Source: Rubritalea squalenifaciens DSM 18772
GTDB lineage: Bacteria > Verrucomicrobiota > Verrucomicrobiia > Verrucomicrobiales > Akkermansiaceae
Direction of reading: 5' to 3'
Length of the DNA: 64,000 bases
Assembly: GCF_900141815.1 (NCBI RefSeq)
Contig: NZ_FQYR01000003.1
Location: 744,001 to 808,000 of the forward strand
Under the pieces are notes generated by a model. The model was not told the DNA's origin. It searched no databases and saw nothing but the letters and a program-made list of their open reading frames with translations. The translations under genes were made by a program, and so were the position numbers. How positions within the stretch are numbered: position 1 is the first letter of the stretch; each line of letters begins with the position of its first letter. This document shows positions 35,229 through 44,343 of the stretch, piece after piece.

Positions 35229-36578
35229 TTACTTTTGCAGGCTATTCCGGATCACATTAAGAGATTTTTGAGTCTCCTCATCCAGCTCATCCTCCTTGAG
35301 ACTATCCAGCAACTCCAATGTCACCTCTCTGTCATCAGGGATATTAAACTTCAGGCATTGTGCCCAAGCTGCCATCGTCAGGGCCAGACGGACATCCTTG
35401 GATGCATTTCGCCAGTCCCTCTTTGCGTACTCAACTCCAAAGCTCCGGTGATCTGCATCCTCAACTCCAGACGCATTCACATGAACCAGAAGCGCTTTAT
35501 GCCCTTCTTCGAGCTCCATGCCAGGATCCACTTCGTACATCACCATCTGGCCATAACCTGACTGCATTTTGATCATGGTCGGAGCGATGACCCCCTTGGC
35601 GGCAGAGGTTTGATTGTATCCTAATAGTCGATAGGCGTTGATTTGATGCCCGAATGTAAGACCAACCTCCACCATGGGCTCCTCATCAGAGTTGTTCCTG
35701 AGATTAACCAGAGCAATCAACTTACCCTCGTCCCACGGACTATGCAATAATTCAGCCCCAGCATCGATACCGCCAATGATAAAGTCCTTTGGCTGGTCGT
35801 AACTGAAGTGATTGATCAGTTCCTCCACCCTGACATCCTGCGAGATGGGGCGAAGCCCTGCTTGTAGAGCTTGAGTAACCCATTTCCAGCTCGCGTTTCC
35901 TGACACAAGTGGAACCCGAGTAGATGGGTCATTAGAGACCATTCTCCATTCATTTGGTTTTTCCAGGTTCTCATCACCATCACTGTGCCTTACGCGGTCA
36001 GTGGCGCGCTTTTGAATCTCATCCCGAAACTCTCTAGGCTGTAATTCCATGCCTCTCGCAACAGTCATAGCCTCGCCCTCTGAAGAAGGCTGGGATGAAG
36101 TAACTTCAGCTGGCTTGGATTGCTCATTCTCGGTCCAGTCACTCGGATTCTCAGAGACGCGGGCTACTAGGTCGGATGCAGGGATGTCTTCAATGGTTTG
36201 AACGTCCACAAGGTCCATGTTGTCGTCATGAATCAATGCATTGTTCAAAATCACGAAGCAAGCTGTCAGCACAGCTGCTGCGGAAAGAATAACGGTAAGT
36301 GGACGCTTCCACGCAGACTGGCGCATCGAGGTAATATTGTCCGCTACGGGAACCTTACCCGCTTGGTGAATCGCTGCGCGCTGATCAGGATGCAATTTGA
36401 GCGAATCATTGGAGCCAAAGCCTGACGCCAGCAAATCATTCAAAGCGACAAGCTCATTGACGTACTTTCTTAGCTCCGGCTTGCTCTTGATCGCCAGGCG
36501 CACGGCCTCGGCTTCCTTTTGAGGAAGCTCTCCGAAGGCGTATGCCGTCAAGCGCGGGTCGTTTTCGTCGATTTTCAT
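35229..36578 (-). CDS. Anti-sigma/YfbK-like membrane protein without a VWA domain
   Basis: 449 residues. Residues 1-60 are an anti-sigma-like start (DPRLTAYAFGELPQKEAEAV). One membrane helix spans about 93-112, followed by a low-complexity linker (113-225). Residues 229-295 match the N-terminal part of YfbK-type von Willebrand proteins (WKWVTQALQAGLRPISQDVR, VEELINHFSYDQP, then SPWDEGKLIAL). Residues 301-410 match their C-terminal DUF3520 part (INAYRLLGYNQTSA, GQMVMYEVDPG, VRLALTMAAWAQCLK). The VWA domain with its DxSxS metal site, which normally lies between these blocks, is missing. It follows the ECF sigma gene by 19 bases and is presumably its anti-sigma factor. Confidence 0.75.
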   Translation of the reverse strand: MKIDENDPRLTAYAFGELPQKEAEAVRLAIKSKPELRKYVNELVALNDLLASGFGSNDSLKLHPDQRAAIHQAGKVPVADNITSMRQSAWKRPLTVILSAAAVLTACFVILNNALIHDDNMDLVDVQTIEDIPASDLVARVSENPSDWTENEQSKPAEVTSSQPSSEGEAMTVARGMELQPREFRDEIQKRATDRVRHSDGDENLEKPNEWRMVSNDPSTRVPLVSGNASWKWVTQALQAGLRPISQDVRVEELINHFSYDQPKDFIIGGIDAGAELLHSPWDEGKLIALVNLRNNSDEEPMVEVGLTFGHQINAYRLLGYNQTSAAKGVIAPTMIKMQSGYGQMVMYEVDPGMELEEGHKALLVHVNASGVEDADHRSFGVEYAKRDWRNASKDVRLALTMAAWAQCLKFNIPDDREVTLELLDSLKEDELDEETQKSLNVIRNSLQK

Positions 36579-36597
36579 GTCTTAGGGGATATGGTAA

Positions 36598-37131
36598 TCA
36601 ATTTAAAATGTCTGAGGGGACGAGTTCCTTCAGCTTCTTCAGTCCTTTGTGAAGCAGGAAACCTACGTTTCCCGTTGTGAGGCCAGTCGCCTCGCTGATT
36701 TCTTGGTAGCTCAGTCCTTGTTCGTATTTCATGCGAATGACCTGCTGCTGATTCTCGCTAAGTTGTCCGAGATACTGCATGACCTGGTTCACTCTCTCTT
36801 GCTGATCGATCCTTGTGTCCGGTCCGGGTTCGCTACTCTCCTCGCGGGAAAACGCTTCGTCATCCACACTTATCATACGCTTCTCCTTACGAAGCACGTC
36901 GAGCGCCCGGTTGCGACACACGGTAAACAACCAGCTTTTTAGGCCCTCCTTCACCTTTTCCACATCCTGCTGGTACAGGCGGATAAAGGTGTCCTGGACG
37001 ACATCCCGGGCCCTGTCATGATCATGAACAATGCCGATCGCGTACCCGATAAGCGGGGACTCATATTGGCTGAGTGCATGCTCTACCAATTGTTCAGGCG
37101 TTGTAATCATAGCTAGCTCGTGGCTGTCCAT
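36598..37131 (-). CDS. ECF-type RNA polymerase sigma factor
   Basis: 177 residues. Region 2 contains YAIGIVHDHDRARDVVQDTF and IRLYQ, with SWLFTVCRNRALDVLRKEKR, all typical of ECF sigmas. Region 4 is QLSENQQQVIRMKYEQGLSYQEISEATGLTTGNVGFLLHKGLKKL, read as two overlapping helices of the DNA-binding HTH. It probably directs a regulon under the control of the membrane protein encoded 19 bases downstream. Such pairs in Verrucomicrobia often include YfbK-like partners. The start used is the ATG at 37131; an internal ATG seven codons later is possible. Confidence 0.9.
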   Translation of the reverse strand: MDSHELAMITTPEQLVEHALSQYESPLIGYAIGIVHDHDRARDVVQDTFIRLYQQDVEKVKEGLKSWLFTVCRNRALDVLRKEKRMISVDDEAFSREESSEPGPDTRIDQQERVNQVMQYLGQLSENQQQVIRMKYEQGLSYQEISEATGLTTGNVGFLLHKGLKKLKELVPSDILN

Positions 37132-37277
37132 CGGAAGGACTATTCACCTGCAAAAACGATTAAACCAAGACTTTCTTAGCACCTAGTTAAGATTTTTTAG
37201 ATTATTTTCTACCCCCTTAATTTGACCTCACAAGATTCACTACTGACAAAATTACGATTTTAGCCCAAACAGAGGGC

Positions 37278-37766
37278 ATGCGAACAGCTGTATATGCTGG
37301 ATCCTTTGATCCTCCGACGAATGGACACCTGTGGATGATTGAGCGCGGGCTTGAATTGTTCGACAGGCTGGTTGTCGCCATCGGCTCTAATCCTGCAAAG
37401 ACATATACTTTCACGGTCGAAGAGCGAATGGAGCTTTTGCGTGATTCCCTCCCCTCCTGCGAGAGACTCACTATCGCCAATTTTGACAACCGCTATTTGG
37501 TGGATTATGCAAAGGAAGTTGATGCCCAGTACATCCTCCGCGGGATCAGGTCATCGGACGATTACGAATATGAAAGAGTCATGAGACACATCAATTACGA
37601 CATGGCTCCAGATATCACCACTACCTTCCTCATGCCCCCACGTGATATTGCCGAGCTCTCATCAAGTATGATTAAGGGACTCACCGGTCCTAAAGGCTGG
37701 GAATCCATTGTTCGACGCTATGTTCCCGCCCCCGTCATGGAGAAACTTCAGGATAGAGTTAGTTAA
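37278..37766 (+). CDS. coaD: Phosphopantetheine adenylyltransferase
   Basis: 162 residues. [20 protein letters not shown] carries the TxGH nucleotidyltransferase motif, and [12 protein letters not shown] and the C-terminal [10 protein letters not shown] fit the ISSTxIR-type ending. It makes dephospho-CoA from phosphopantetheine and ATP, the penultimate step of CoA synthesis. It is divergent from the ECF sigma gene. The upstream gap has a TTGACC at 37222 but no convincing -10 box. Confidence 0.93.
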   Translation: MRTAVYAGSFDPPTNGHLWMIERGLELFDRLVVAIGSNPAKTYTFTVEERMELLRDSLPSCERLTIANFDNRYLVDYAKEVDAQYILRGIRSSDDYEYERVMRHINYDMAPDITTTFLMPPRDIAELSSSMIKGLTGPKGWESIVRRYVPAPVMEKLQDRVS

Positions 37767-37847
37767 AAATTCCTAACATTCACCAGATTTGCACGTATAG
37801 TGCACACAGTAACGCTTCTAGCTACAGGATATAGCCGCAAATAATTC

Positions 37848-38831
37848 ATGGATCACGAAACACTCTCAGCCGCAGTTGAAGAAAATTACACATGGATCAG
37901 CCGTGTAAAACAAGAAATGGCAAAGGTCCTTGTCGGGCAAAGTGAACTTATTGACTCACTGTTAGTTGGCCTCCTCACCAATGGCCATATTCTCCTTGAG
38001 GGTGTTCCGGGTCTCGCAAAAACTCTCGCCATCAAATCTCTAGCCGGCTGTATGCAGGCAGATTTCGCACGGCTCCAGTTTACCCCTGACCTGCTACCAG
38101 CAGACCTAGTCGGCACGATGATCTACAACCCCCAGGAAACGAGCTTTTCTGCCAAGCTGGGTCCGATTTTCAGCAATCTTATTCTCGCTGATGAAATCAA
38201 CCGTGCCCCAGCAAAAGTCCAGTCTGCTCTATTGGAAGCCATGCAGGAGAGACAGGTCACCATTGGCGATAAGACCTACCCCCTGCCGGATCCCTTCCTA
38301 GTTCTCGCTACACAGAACCCGATCGATCAAGAGGGCACTTATACCCTCCCTGAGGCTCAGCTGGACCGTTTCCTGCTTAAGGTCACCGTTGGTTATCCTA
38401 GCAAGGAAGAAGAACTCTCCATTCTCGACAGAATGGCGACCTCCGAGAAAGCCCCTTCCACATCTGCGGTTGTTGATACGGAGACGGTGTCCAAAAGCCG
38501 TAAACTTGTGAACGAAATCTACATCGACCCGGCCGTAAGAGAGTACATTGTAGAGCTAGTGCACTGCACAAGACAGCCTGGCAAGGTAGATACGTCACTG
38601 GCTCCACTGATTCGCGCAGGAGCCTCACCACGCGCCACGATCAACATGGCATTGGCAGCCAGAGCCCGTGCTTTCATGCAGGGTCGCGCCTTCGTCACTC
38701 CTCAGGACGTCAAAGATCTCGCACTGAATATTTTCCGCCATAGAATTCTGCCAAGCTATGAGGCTGAGGCAGAATCCATCAGCAACGACACTATTGTTGA
38801 ACGTATCCTCCAACGCGTTGTTGTCCCCTAA
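37848..38831 (+). CDS. MoxR-family AAA ATPase
   Basis: 327 residues. Walker A is GVPGLAKTL, Walker B is LADEINRAPAKVQSALLEAMQERQ in its usual extended form, and the sensor segments are VLATQNPIDQEGTYTLPEAQLDRF and GASPRATINMALAARARAF. MoxR ATPases act as chaperones that insert cofactors or activate VWA-domain partners. Here the customary DUF58 and VWA genes do not follow; the next gene is an outer-membrane lipoprotein 14 bases downstream. The family call is secure and the partner is unknown. Confidence 0.92.
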   Translation: MDHETLSAAVEENYTWISRVKQEMAKVLVGQSELIDSLLVGLLTNGHILLEGVPGLAKTLAIKSLAGCMQADFARLQFTPDLLPADLVGTMIYNPQETSFSAKLGPIFSNLILADEINRAPAKVQSALLEAMQERQVTIGDKTYPLPDPFLVLATQNPIDQEGTYTLPEAQLDRFLLKVTVGYPSKEEELSILDRMATSEKAPSTSAVVDTETVSKSRKLVNEIYIDPAVREYIVELVHCTRQPGKVDTSLAPLIRAGASPRATINMALAARARAFMQGRAFVTPQDVKDLALNIFRHRILPSYEAEAESISNDTIVERILQRVVVP

Positions 38832-38845
38832 CTGATCTCCGACCC

Positions 38846-40246
38846 ATGCTTAGAGTACTGACTATATCCTCTCTATCAGTGGCCCTCACTGCGTGTTCAG
38901 GGCTCGTAAAGACTAAGAGTCAAGATAGTGTATCTATCAAAACTCCAGGCAATTGGCATGCCGTCTCCAAAGGGCAGCATGGAAAAATCTCGACAGGTTG
39001 GCTCAGTGACTTCGATTCAAAAGAGATGAAGAAATTCGTCTACGAAGCCGTCTCCAACAACCCATCGCTCAATGCCAGTGCTGCAAGACTCAGAGCGACC
39101 AGGGAAGGAACCATCGGAGCCTATGCGGACCTATTACCCCGTGTTTCAGCCTCGTCATCCGGCTCACGCTCTAGAAGTCCAAACGAGCCGGGCCCATCGG
39201 TGACTTCATCGAGCTACAACCTTTCACTCAATGCATCCTGGGAACCTGATATCTGGGGGAGGCTAAGAGATTTACAACAGGCAAACTATGCCGGCTATTT
39301 AGCTTCAGTTGAAGACTACCGTGCAGCACGCCTCTCACTTGCTGCCAATACCGCCAAGGCTTGGTGTAACCTGATTTCTGCTGAAAGTCAGCTAGAGCTG
39401 GCGCGCGTGACACTAGCCAGCTTCCAGAAGAACAACTCCATCGTAGAGCGCAACTACAAGGCGGGTGTCCCCGGCACACGGGCTTTAGCTGTTCAGTTAA
39501 GCCGTAACAACGTGGCTTCTGCCCAACGCTCAGTATCTTCTAGACTACAGGATAGAAACCAAGCTGCGCGACAGTTAGAGCAATTGGTCGGCCGCTATCC
39601 AGCTGGACTCGTCAAAGGCGCCAAGGAGCTCCCCAAGATGAGGGAGAATATTCCATCCGACATCCCAGCTTCACTTCTCCTAAGGCGTCCGGATCTGGCT
39701 GCTGCTCAGTATCAGGTTTTTCAGTCCGCCAAAATCGCTGATGCCAGCCAAAAGAATCTGTTGCCATCAATCAGCCTAACAAGTAGAGCTTCGACTTCAT
39801 CTCGACGCTTCGGCGACATTTTTAACCCGCAATATATCGCCTCCAGCGTGGCTGCCTCCCTCGCCCAGACAGTCTATCAAGGCGGTGAACTCAAGGCAAA
39901 TGCCCGTGCAGCTCTTGATAGAAACAGGGCGTCCATTCATGATTTCAGCACCAGGGCTATCGCTGCATTTAGAGAGGTAGAGGACGCGCTCGAAGCCGAG
40001 CGCTCACTCAAAGAGCAAGAGGAGTTTCTTCTTGTGGAAGTAAAGCAAGCTACACTAGCTGAGAGATCAGCAGAGCTCGACTACTCCGAGGGGGTTGACG
40101 ACTCGGGAATTCTCGAAATCCTGGAATCACAACGGAGAGCCAATAACGCTCGCGCATCACTCATCGCCCTCCGTAACAGGCGCATCCAGAACAGGATAGA
40201 CCTACACCTAGCTCTCGGAGGAGACTTCCACACCGAATCCAAGTAA
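38846..40246 (+). CDS. Outer-membrane efflux lipoprotein, NodT/TolC family
   Basis: 466 residues. A lipoprotein signal (MLRVLTISSLSVALTAC, lipobox LTAC) is followed by two OEP repeats. Typical motifs are LNASAARLRATREG, LNASWEPDIWGRLRD, AWCNLISAESQLELA, DIPASLLLRRPDLAAAQYQV and LDYSEGVDDSGILEILESQ. It would form a trimeric channel for a tripartite pump. No RND pump or membrane-fusion protein gene is next to it, so the inner-membrane partner lies elsewhere. It starts 14 bases after the MoxR gene and is 61 bases before lepB. Confidence 0.9.
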   Translation: MLRVLTISSLSVALTACSGLVKTKSQDSVSIKTPGNWHAVSKGQHGKISTGWLSDFDSKEMKKFVYEAVSNNPSLNASAARLRATREGTIGAYADLLPRVSASSSGSRSRSPNEPGPSVTSSSYNLSLNASWEPDIWGRLRDLQQANYAGYLASVEDYRAARLSLAANTAKAWCNLISAESQLELARVTLASFQKNNSIVERNYKAGVPGTRALAVQLSRNNVASAQRSVSSRLQDRNQAARQLEQLVGRYPAGLVKGAKELPKMRENIPSDIPASLLLRRPDLAAAQYQVFQSAKIADASQKNLLPSISLTSRASTSSRRFGDIFNPQYIASSVAASLAQTVYQGGELKANARAALDRNRASIHDFSTRAIAAFREVEDALEAERSLKEQEEFLLVEVKQATLAERSAELDYSEGVDDSGILEILESQRRANNARASLIALRNRRIQNRIDLHLALGGDFHTESK

Positions 40247-40307
40247 ACAGGCTTTAAAGTTTTCCTCGCAATCACTCCGGCCATCCACCAATCTCCACGC
40301 ATCAGTT

Positions 40308-41567
40308 ATGTTCACTCCAAAATGGAAAAAGGAAGCCAAGATGCTTCACAAGGGCTCCAAGAAGTTTCTTCACTACAAGAGAGACCTCCTCAAGGAAGAC
40401 CGAATCTCTGAGATCGAAGCTCGCCGCTTGGACCTCAAGAAGGCCATCAAGGGCAAGGACAAGGAGGCCGCTCTTGAAGCCGGAAAACAGCTACAGGCCA
40501 CCTGTGAAAACGCCCTGCCCCGCTACAAGGGTCCAGACGCACTCACTGAAAACGTCGAGGTCTTTTTTGTAGCCATTGTGATCGCCCTTGGCCTGAGAAC
40601 TTATTATCTCCAGCCTTTCCGGATCCCCACGAATTCCATGAAGCCTACACTCAACGGCTTTATTGGTGAGGAGCTATCACAAGACAAGTGGCCAGCCTAC
40701 CCTATTCGTATTGCACAAATCGCGACACATGGTCGCGACTACATTTCAGTAAAAACTGACAAAGAAGACAAAATTGTCGACCTCAAGGAATATCAGGCAC
40801 TCCATTTCTTTACGCGTACAAAGATTGTATTCAGCAGCGGACGTACTGAAACGGTGCCCGGCTCAGCTCGCGCACTGATTGATGTGATGAACAGAGATGA
40901 GATCACAAAACTAGCAGGCATTAAGTTGGCACCAGAGGACGACGAAAACTTCATGAAAGTTTTGATGCAGACCACGCTTCCAGCAAATTTCACGGTTGCC
41001 GAGGGTTACGTGAGCTCAGGTGACCTAGTCCTCGTCGACAAGTTTTCCTATCACTTCCGCTCTCCTAAGGCCGGGGAAGTTTTCGTATTCGATACTCGCA
41101 AGATCAGAGAAATTCGGGATAAGCCGGGTTACGGTTCTCACTACATCAAGCGCCTCATTGGGGTGCCGGGAGACACTATTGCACTTGAGGGCGGAGAGAC
41201 TCGCATGAACCCGTACAACGGCATGCCTAAGAAAGAAATCCCTTCTGGAAGAAGCATCTACTACGATACGCAAATATACCGGAACGGTAAGAAAATGACC
41301 GCACCTGGGGTGCTGAGAGTCGAGTCCAAAGAGGGCTACTACGACGGGTACTCCACGATGGATCGCCTCAAACGTGGAAGCGAGAATGCTGTCAAACTGG
41401 CCTACAAACCATCAACAGGACTCTCTGAGTACTGGGCCATGGGGGACAACTCACAAAACTCATCAGATTCACGCGATTGGGGCACAGTGAAAGAATTTAA
41501 CGTGCTTGGCCCTGCCCTATTCTCACTCTGGCCATTCGGTTCAGGGCATTGGGGAATTATCAAATAA
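40308..41567 (+). CDS. lepB: Signal peptidase I
   Basis: 419 residues, longer than E. coli LepB (324) owing to a charged N-terminal extension of about 80 residues and an insert in the periplasmic domain. One membrane helix lies at about 84-97. The catalytic Ser110 is in RIPTNSMKPTL, the general base Lys281 in HYIKRLIGVPGD, and the box E GDNSQNSSDSRDWG is near the end. It removes signal peptides from secreted proteins. The squalene/phytoene synthase gene starts 5 bases downstream. Confidence 0.92.
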   Translation: MFTPKWKKEAKMLHKGSKKFLHYKRDLLKEDRISEIEARRLDLKKAIKGKDKEAALEAGKQLQATCENALPRYKGPDALTENVEVFFVAIVIALGLRTYYLQPFRIPTNSMKPTLNGFIGEELSQDKWPAYPIRIAQIATHGRDYISVKTDKEDKIVDLKEYQALHFFTRTKIVFSSGRTETVPGSARALIDVMNRDEITKLAGIKLAPEDDENFMKVLMQTTLPANFTVAEGYVSSGDLVLVDKFSYHFRSPKAGEVFVFDTRKIREIRDKPGYGSHYIKRLIGVPGDTIALEGGETRMNPYNGMPKKEIPSGRSIYYDTQIYRNGKKMTAPGVLRVESKEGYYDGYSTMDRLKRGSENAVKLAYKPSTGLSEYWAMGDNSQNSSDSRDWGTVKEFNVLGPALFSLWPFGSGHWGIIK

Positions 41568-41572
41568 GACCT

Positions 41573-42403
41573 ATGTCTGAAGCCAGTGAAATCACCAAGA
41601 AAGCCAAGTCCAATTTGGCTTTCGCCTTTGCCTGCCTGCCTCGAGACAGACGAGCAGACATGGTGACCTTTTATGCTTTCTGCCGGGTGATTGATGATCT
41701 GGCCGATGATCCCGATATCCCTAAAGACGACAAAATTGCTGGCTTAGAGTCGTGGAAAGCCTGTTTCACCTCTCCTCCTGAGAATCTTGATGCATTGCAG
41801 CAAGATATGCTGGAGATCAGGGATCGCTATGCAATCGATAACCAGCTGTTCCTTGAGCTCATTGCAGGCTGCGAATCCGATCTAAATCCCAACCGTCGGT
41901 TTGGTTCTTGGGAAGAACTGGAAAAGTACACCTACCGGGTAGCTTGCTGTGTAGGCCTCATCTCGATTAAGATTTTTGGCTGCAAACACAAAAAATCAGA
42001 AGACTACGCCGTAGCTCTAGGCCACGCCCTCCAACTTACGAATATCCTTCGTGATGTGGGTGAAGATCTCGACGACAATGTGCGGGTCTATTTGCCGGAA
42101 AATGACATGATACGCTTCCAGTATACTGAGCGTGACCTCATTGGCCGCGTTTATGATGGTAGGTTCATCTCCATGATGAACTACATTGCAGATCGTGCTG
42201 AGGCTTTCTATCAGGAAGCTGTCGACAGTCTTCACCCTGACGACAAATCAGCCCTGAAATCCGCTGAAGCCATGCGTAAGATCTACCACGCGATCCTCGT
42301 TAAAATGCGTGGTGATCACTTCAACGTGTTTGAGAAACGCTACACACTCTCCAAGCCCAGAAAAATCTGGTCACTACTCACCACCTTTGGTGGCATCGGC
42401 TAA
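41573..42403 (+). CDS. Squalene/phytoene synthase family protein
   Basis: 276 residues from ATG 41573, just after the lepB stop; an upstream ATG at 41549 would overlap lepB. The two Asp-rich prenyl diphosphate-binding motifs are FCRVIDDLADDPD and LTNILRDVGEDLDD, with RVYLPENDM after the second. Family members condense two FPP or GGPP units head to head. Whether this one makes squalene, a squalene precursor (HpnC/HpnD type) or phytoene cannot be decided. No desaturase or cyclase gene is near. Confidence 0.88.
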   Translation: MSEASEITKKAKSNLAFAFACLPRDRRADMVTFYAFCRVIDDLADDPDIPKDDKIAGLESWKACFTSPPENLDALQQDMLEIRDRYAIDNQLFLELIAGCESDLNPNRRFGSWEELEKYTYRVACCVGLISIKIFGCKHKKSEDYAVALGHALQLTNILRDVGEDLDDNVRVYLPENDMIRFQYTERDLIGRVYDGRFISMMNYIADRAEAFYQEAVDSLHPDDKSALKSAEAMRKIYHAILVKMRGDHFNVFEKRYTLSKPRKIWSLLTTFGGIG

Positions 42404-42446
42404 AAAAGTCTGGCCGTTCTCACCCCCAAAAGTTAAGACATTAGAC

Positions 42447-42764
42447 ATGAAAGCCACATTCACCCTCTGTGCCGCAGCTGCTTTATCCCTGTTAATCTCA
42501 TCTTGCTCCGCACCCAATGGCATCGTTGATTCTGCCGTTGATTTCGACGACAACTATCCGATGGGATATTATCATAAAAACGGCTACGTTATCAGCCCTT
42601 ATAAGCCACATAACATTATGAATGTGAAAGGCATGACTTCCGGGCACTTGGCAAGAGACCCCTCGACTGCGGATGTGGATCCGACTACAGGCAAACCTAT
42701 CATGAAGACCGCCAAAATCTTCCGCATCCCAGAGCCGCCTGCTCGTAAAGCAGCAGCAAACTAA
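42447..42764 (+). CDS. Small lipoprotein of unknown function
   Basis: 105 residues from ATG 42447. MKATFTLCAAAALSLLISSC ends in a lipobox ISSC. The mature 85 residues include YPMGYYHKNGYVISPYKPHN and a Lys/Ala-rich end. No family was recognised. It lies 43 bases after the prenyl synthase gene and before a terminator, so it may end the lepB transcript. Confidence 0.6.
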   Translation: MKATFTLCAAAALSLLISSCSAPNGIVDSAVDFDDNYPMGYYHKNGYVISPYKPHNIMNVKGMTSGHLARDPSTADVDPTTGKPIMKTAKIFRIPEPPARKAAAN

Positions 42765-42785
42765 ACCGATTTTTCAATCAAACAA

Positions 42786-42813
42786 AAAAGGCCACTCGAA
42801 ATAGTGGCCTTTT
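42786..42813. terminator. Bidirectional intrinsic terminator
   Basis: Stem AAAAGGCCACT/AGTGGCCTTTT (42786-42796 and 42803-42813), followed by Ts on both strands. It serves the lipoprotein gene (+) and the gene at 42843 (-). Confidence 0.88.
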
Positions 42814-42842
42814 ACTTTTTACAGCTCGTATCTCTGCAAATG

Positions 42843-43406
42843 CTATTCCTGAATACCCGGGATTTCCGGTTCAGGGGCTGGAGTGTCATCTGGAGGAGAC
42901 ACGTCTGGCGCTTCGTCAGGTGGTTGAATGCCAGGGATTTCAGGATCAGGAGCAGGCTCATCTTCTGGCGATTCAGGCTCTACAACAGGTGGAGCACCTG
43001 GAGCCAGAGGCACGTTAGCCGTCAACATCCCCTGAGGCACAACGGCTGCGTTCGATACGTAACCTACTTCACCCGTCATGGCTTGAACTTGAATGAAGTT
43101 ACCTTCTGGAGTGAGCACCTTAAGCACAACCCCCTGCGCTAAAACTCCCTTGGGTTTCGTGCTAGGCCCTGGCTTGCTTGCATAAAAGGCCGTATTGGGA
43201 AGTGAAGTTTCCACATAATCTCCAGCCATTAAACCACCATTGATGTCGGCATCTCCACTAGATGGTGTGCTCGACGTAAAACTTGATCCACCGGCCAAGT
43301 CTAAGGGGTTAATCCCTGATCCACCCTCAAGAGGTTGATTCAATTTCCCGCAACTAACACAAGCTGTGATAGGACCTAAATAGAGTAAAAAGCTCGAAAG
43401 ACGCAT
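42843..43406 (-). CDS. Lipoprotein with SH3-like domain and Pro-rich tail
   Basis: 187 residues. The signal sequence ends near ITACVSC, giving a likely lipobox at Cys19. A domain at about residues 65-130 (VLKVLTPEGNFIQVQAMTGE, then VGYVSNAAVVPQG) looks like a bacterial SH3 that binds peptidoglycan. The C-terminal 50 residues are Pro/Asp/Glu-rich and repeat PEIPGIQ twice (EPEIPGIQE at the end). The tail could span the periplasm. No close family is known to me. Confidence 0.6.
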   Translation of the reverse strand: MRLSSFLLYLGPITACVSCGKLNQPLEGGSGINPLDLAGGSSFTSSTPSSGDADINGGLMAGDYVETSLPNTAFYASKPGPSTKPKGVLAQGVVLKVLTPEGNFIQVQAMTGEVGYVSNAAVVPQGMLTANVPLAPGAPPVVEPESPEDEPAPDPEIPGIQPPDEAPDVSPPDDTPAPEPEIPGIQE

Positions 43407-43437
43407 ACTAGTATAATGCGTTGATTTCTAAGGTTGG

Positions 43438-44325
43438 TCAACGGTTTCCTTCCACTCGTTTTAGCCCCTTCAAATAGGATCTGAGACCGACCCGCCAATC
43501 AGGGACTTCTAATCCTGACGATACTAGGCGGGTGGAGCGCATAGCAGTCCACCTGGGTCGCCGCGCCCTAAAAGCTTCAATATCTACCATTTTGCTCGAT
43601 CTTGGAGCACTGATTTTTGCCGAAACTAGGCCCAGTTCCTCAGCTGCACTTATTACCTCTTGTGCATACTGTAACCAGCTCACTTGTGGTCCAGTGCTAG
43701 TTAGGTGTACCAGGCCAGAAAAACCCTCAGCTAACAAATGTGTACACATTTTCACTAGATCGTCAGAATAATTTGGCACTGAGTATTTATCTGAGATGTA
43801 GGTGCCCGGCCAGTCCTCAGCAGTCATCTGCCGGAGAACCTGGTCAACAAAGGTCTTCCTGCCCGGTCCAAATATCCAACTCACTCTGGCAACGATGGCA
43901 CTAGGGTGCGCATGCATAACTGCGCACTCACCCTCTAATTTTGTAACACCGTAATGATTGATAGGGTTCGTGCCTGAGCTTTCGTCACACCATCCTTCCT
44001 GCTCCCCATCAAAGACATAGTCCGTACTAAAGTGCACCATCTTGGCTGATCGGGACGCGCATTCCTCAGCCATGATTTGTGGAGCCTTCGCATTAATGCT
44101 GGTAGCTAGATCAGGCTGATTCAAACACTGCTCAAGACCTGTCATTCCTGCGCAGTTCAGGAGGACGTCAAATTCACAATTTCGGAGGTGACGCGCAAGA
44201 TGAGTCCCATCGGCCAAATCTACCTCATCCCGACTCAGTGAGCGGACATCACACTGGCTCTCTTTTAATAGTCTGGTGAACGCTTCACCTAACAAGCCCT
44301 TTGCGCCAATTACTAGATACTTCAT
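43438..44325 (-). CDS. dTDP-4-dehydrorhamnose reductase-like (RmlD) NAD(P)-dependent reductase
   Basis: 295 residues of an extended short-chain dehydrogenase. The nucleotide loop is VIGAKGLLGEAFTRLL, the middle has VLLNCAGMTGLEQC and HFSTDYVFDGEQEGWCDES, and the catalytic pair is in YGVTKLEGE. SWIFGPGRKTFVDQVLRQM fits RmlD/StrL proteins. The other rml genes are absent, but manC lies 470 bases away on the other strand, which fits a sugar-nucleotide role. The exact substrate is not certain. Confidence 0.82.
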   Translation of the reverse strand: MKYLVIGAKGLLGEAFTRLLKESQCDVRSLSRDEVDLADGTHLARHLRNCEFDVLLNCAGMTGLEQCLNQPDLATSINAKAPQIMAEECASRSAKMVHFSTDYVFDGEQEGWCDESSGTNPINHYGVTKLEGECAVMHAHPSAIVARVSWIFGPGRKTFVDQVLRQMTAEDWPGTYISDKYSVPNYSDDLVKMCTHLLAEGFSGLVHLTSTGPQVSWLQYAQEVISAAEELGLVSAKISAPRSSKMVDIEAFRARRPRWTAMRSTRLVSSGLEVPDWRVGLRSYLKGLKRVEGNR

Positions 44326-44343
44326 GCCTAATCAAAATAAAAA

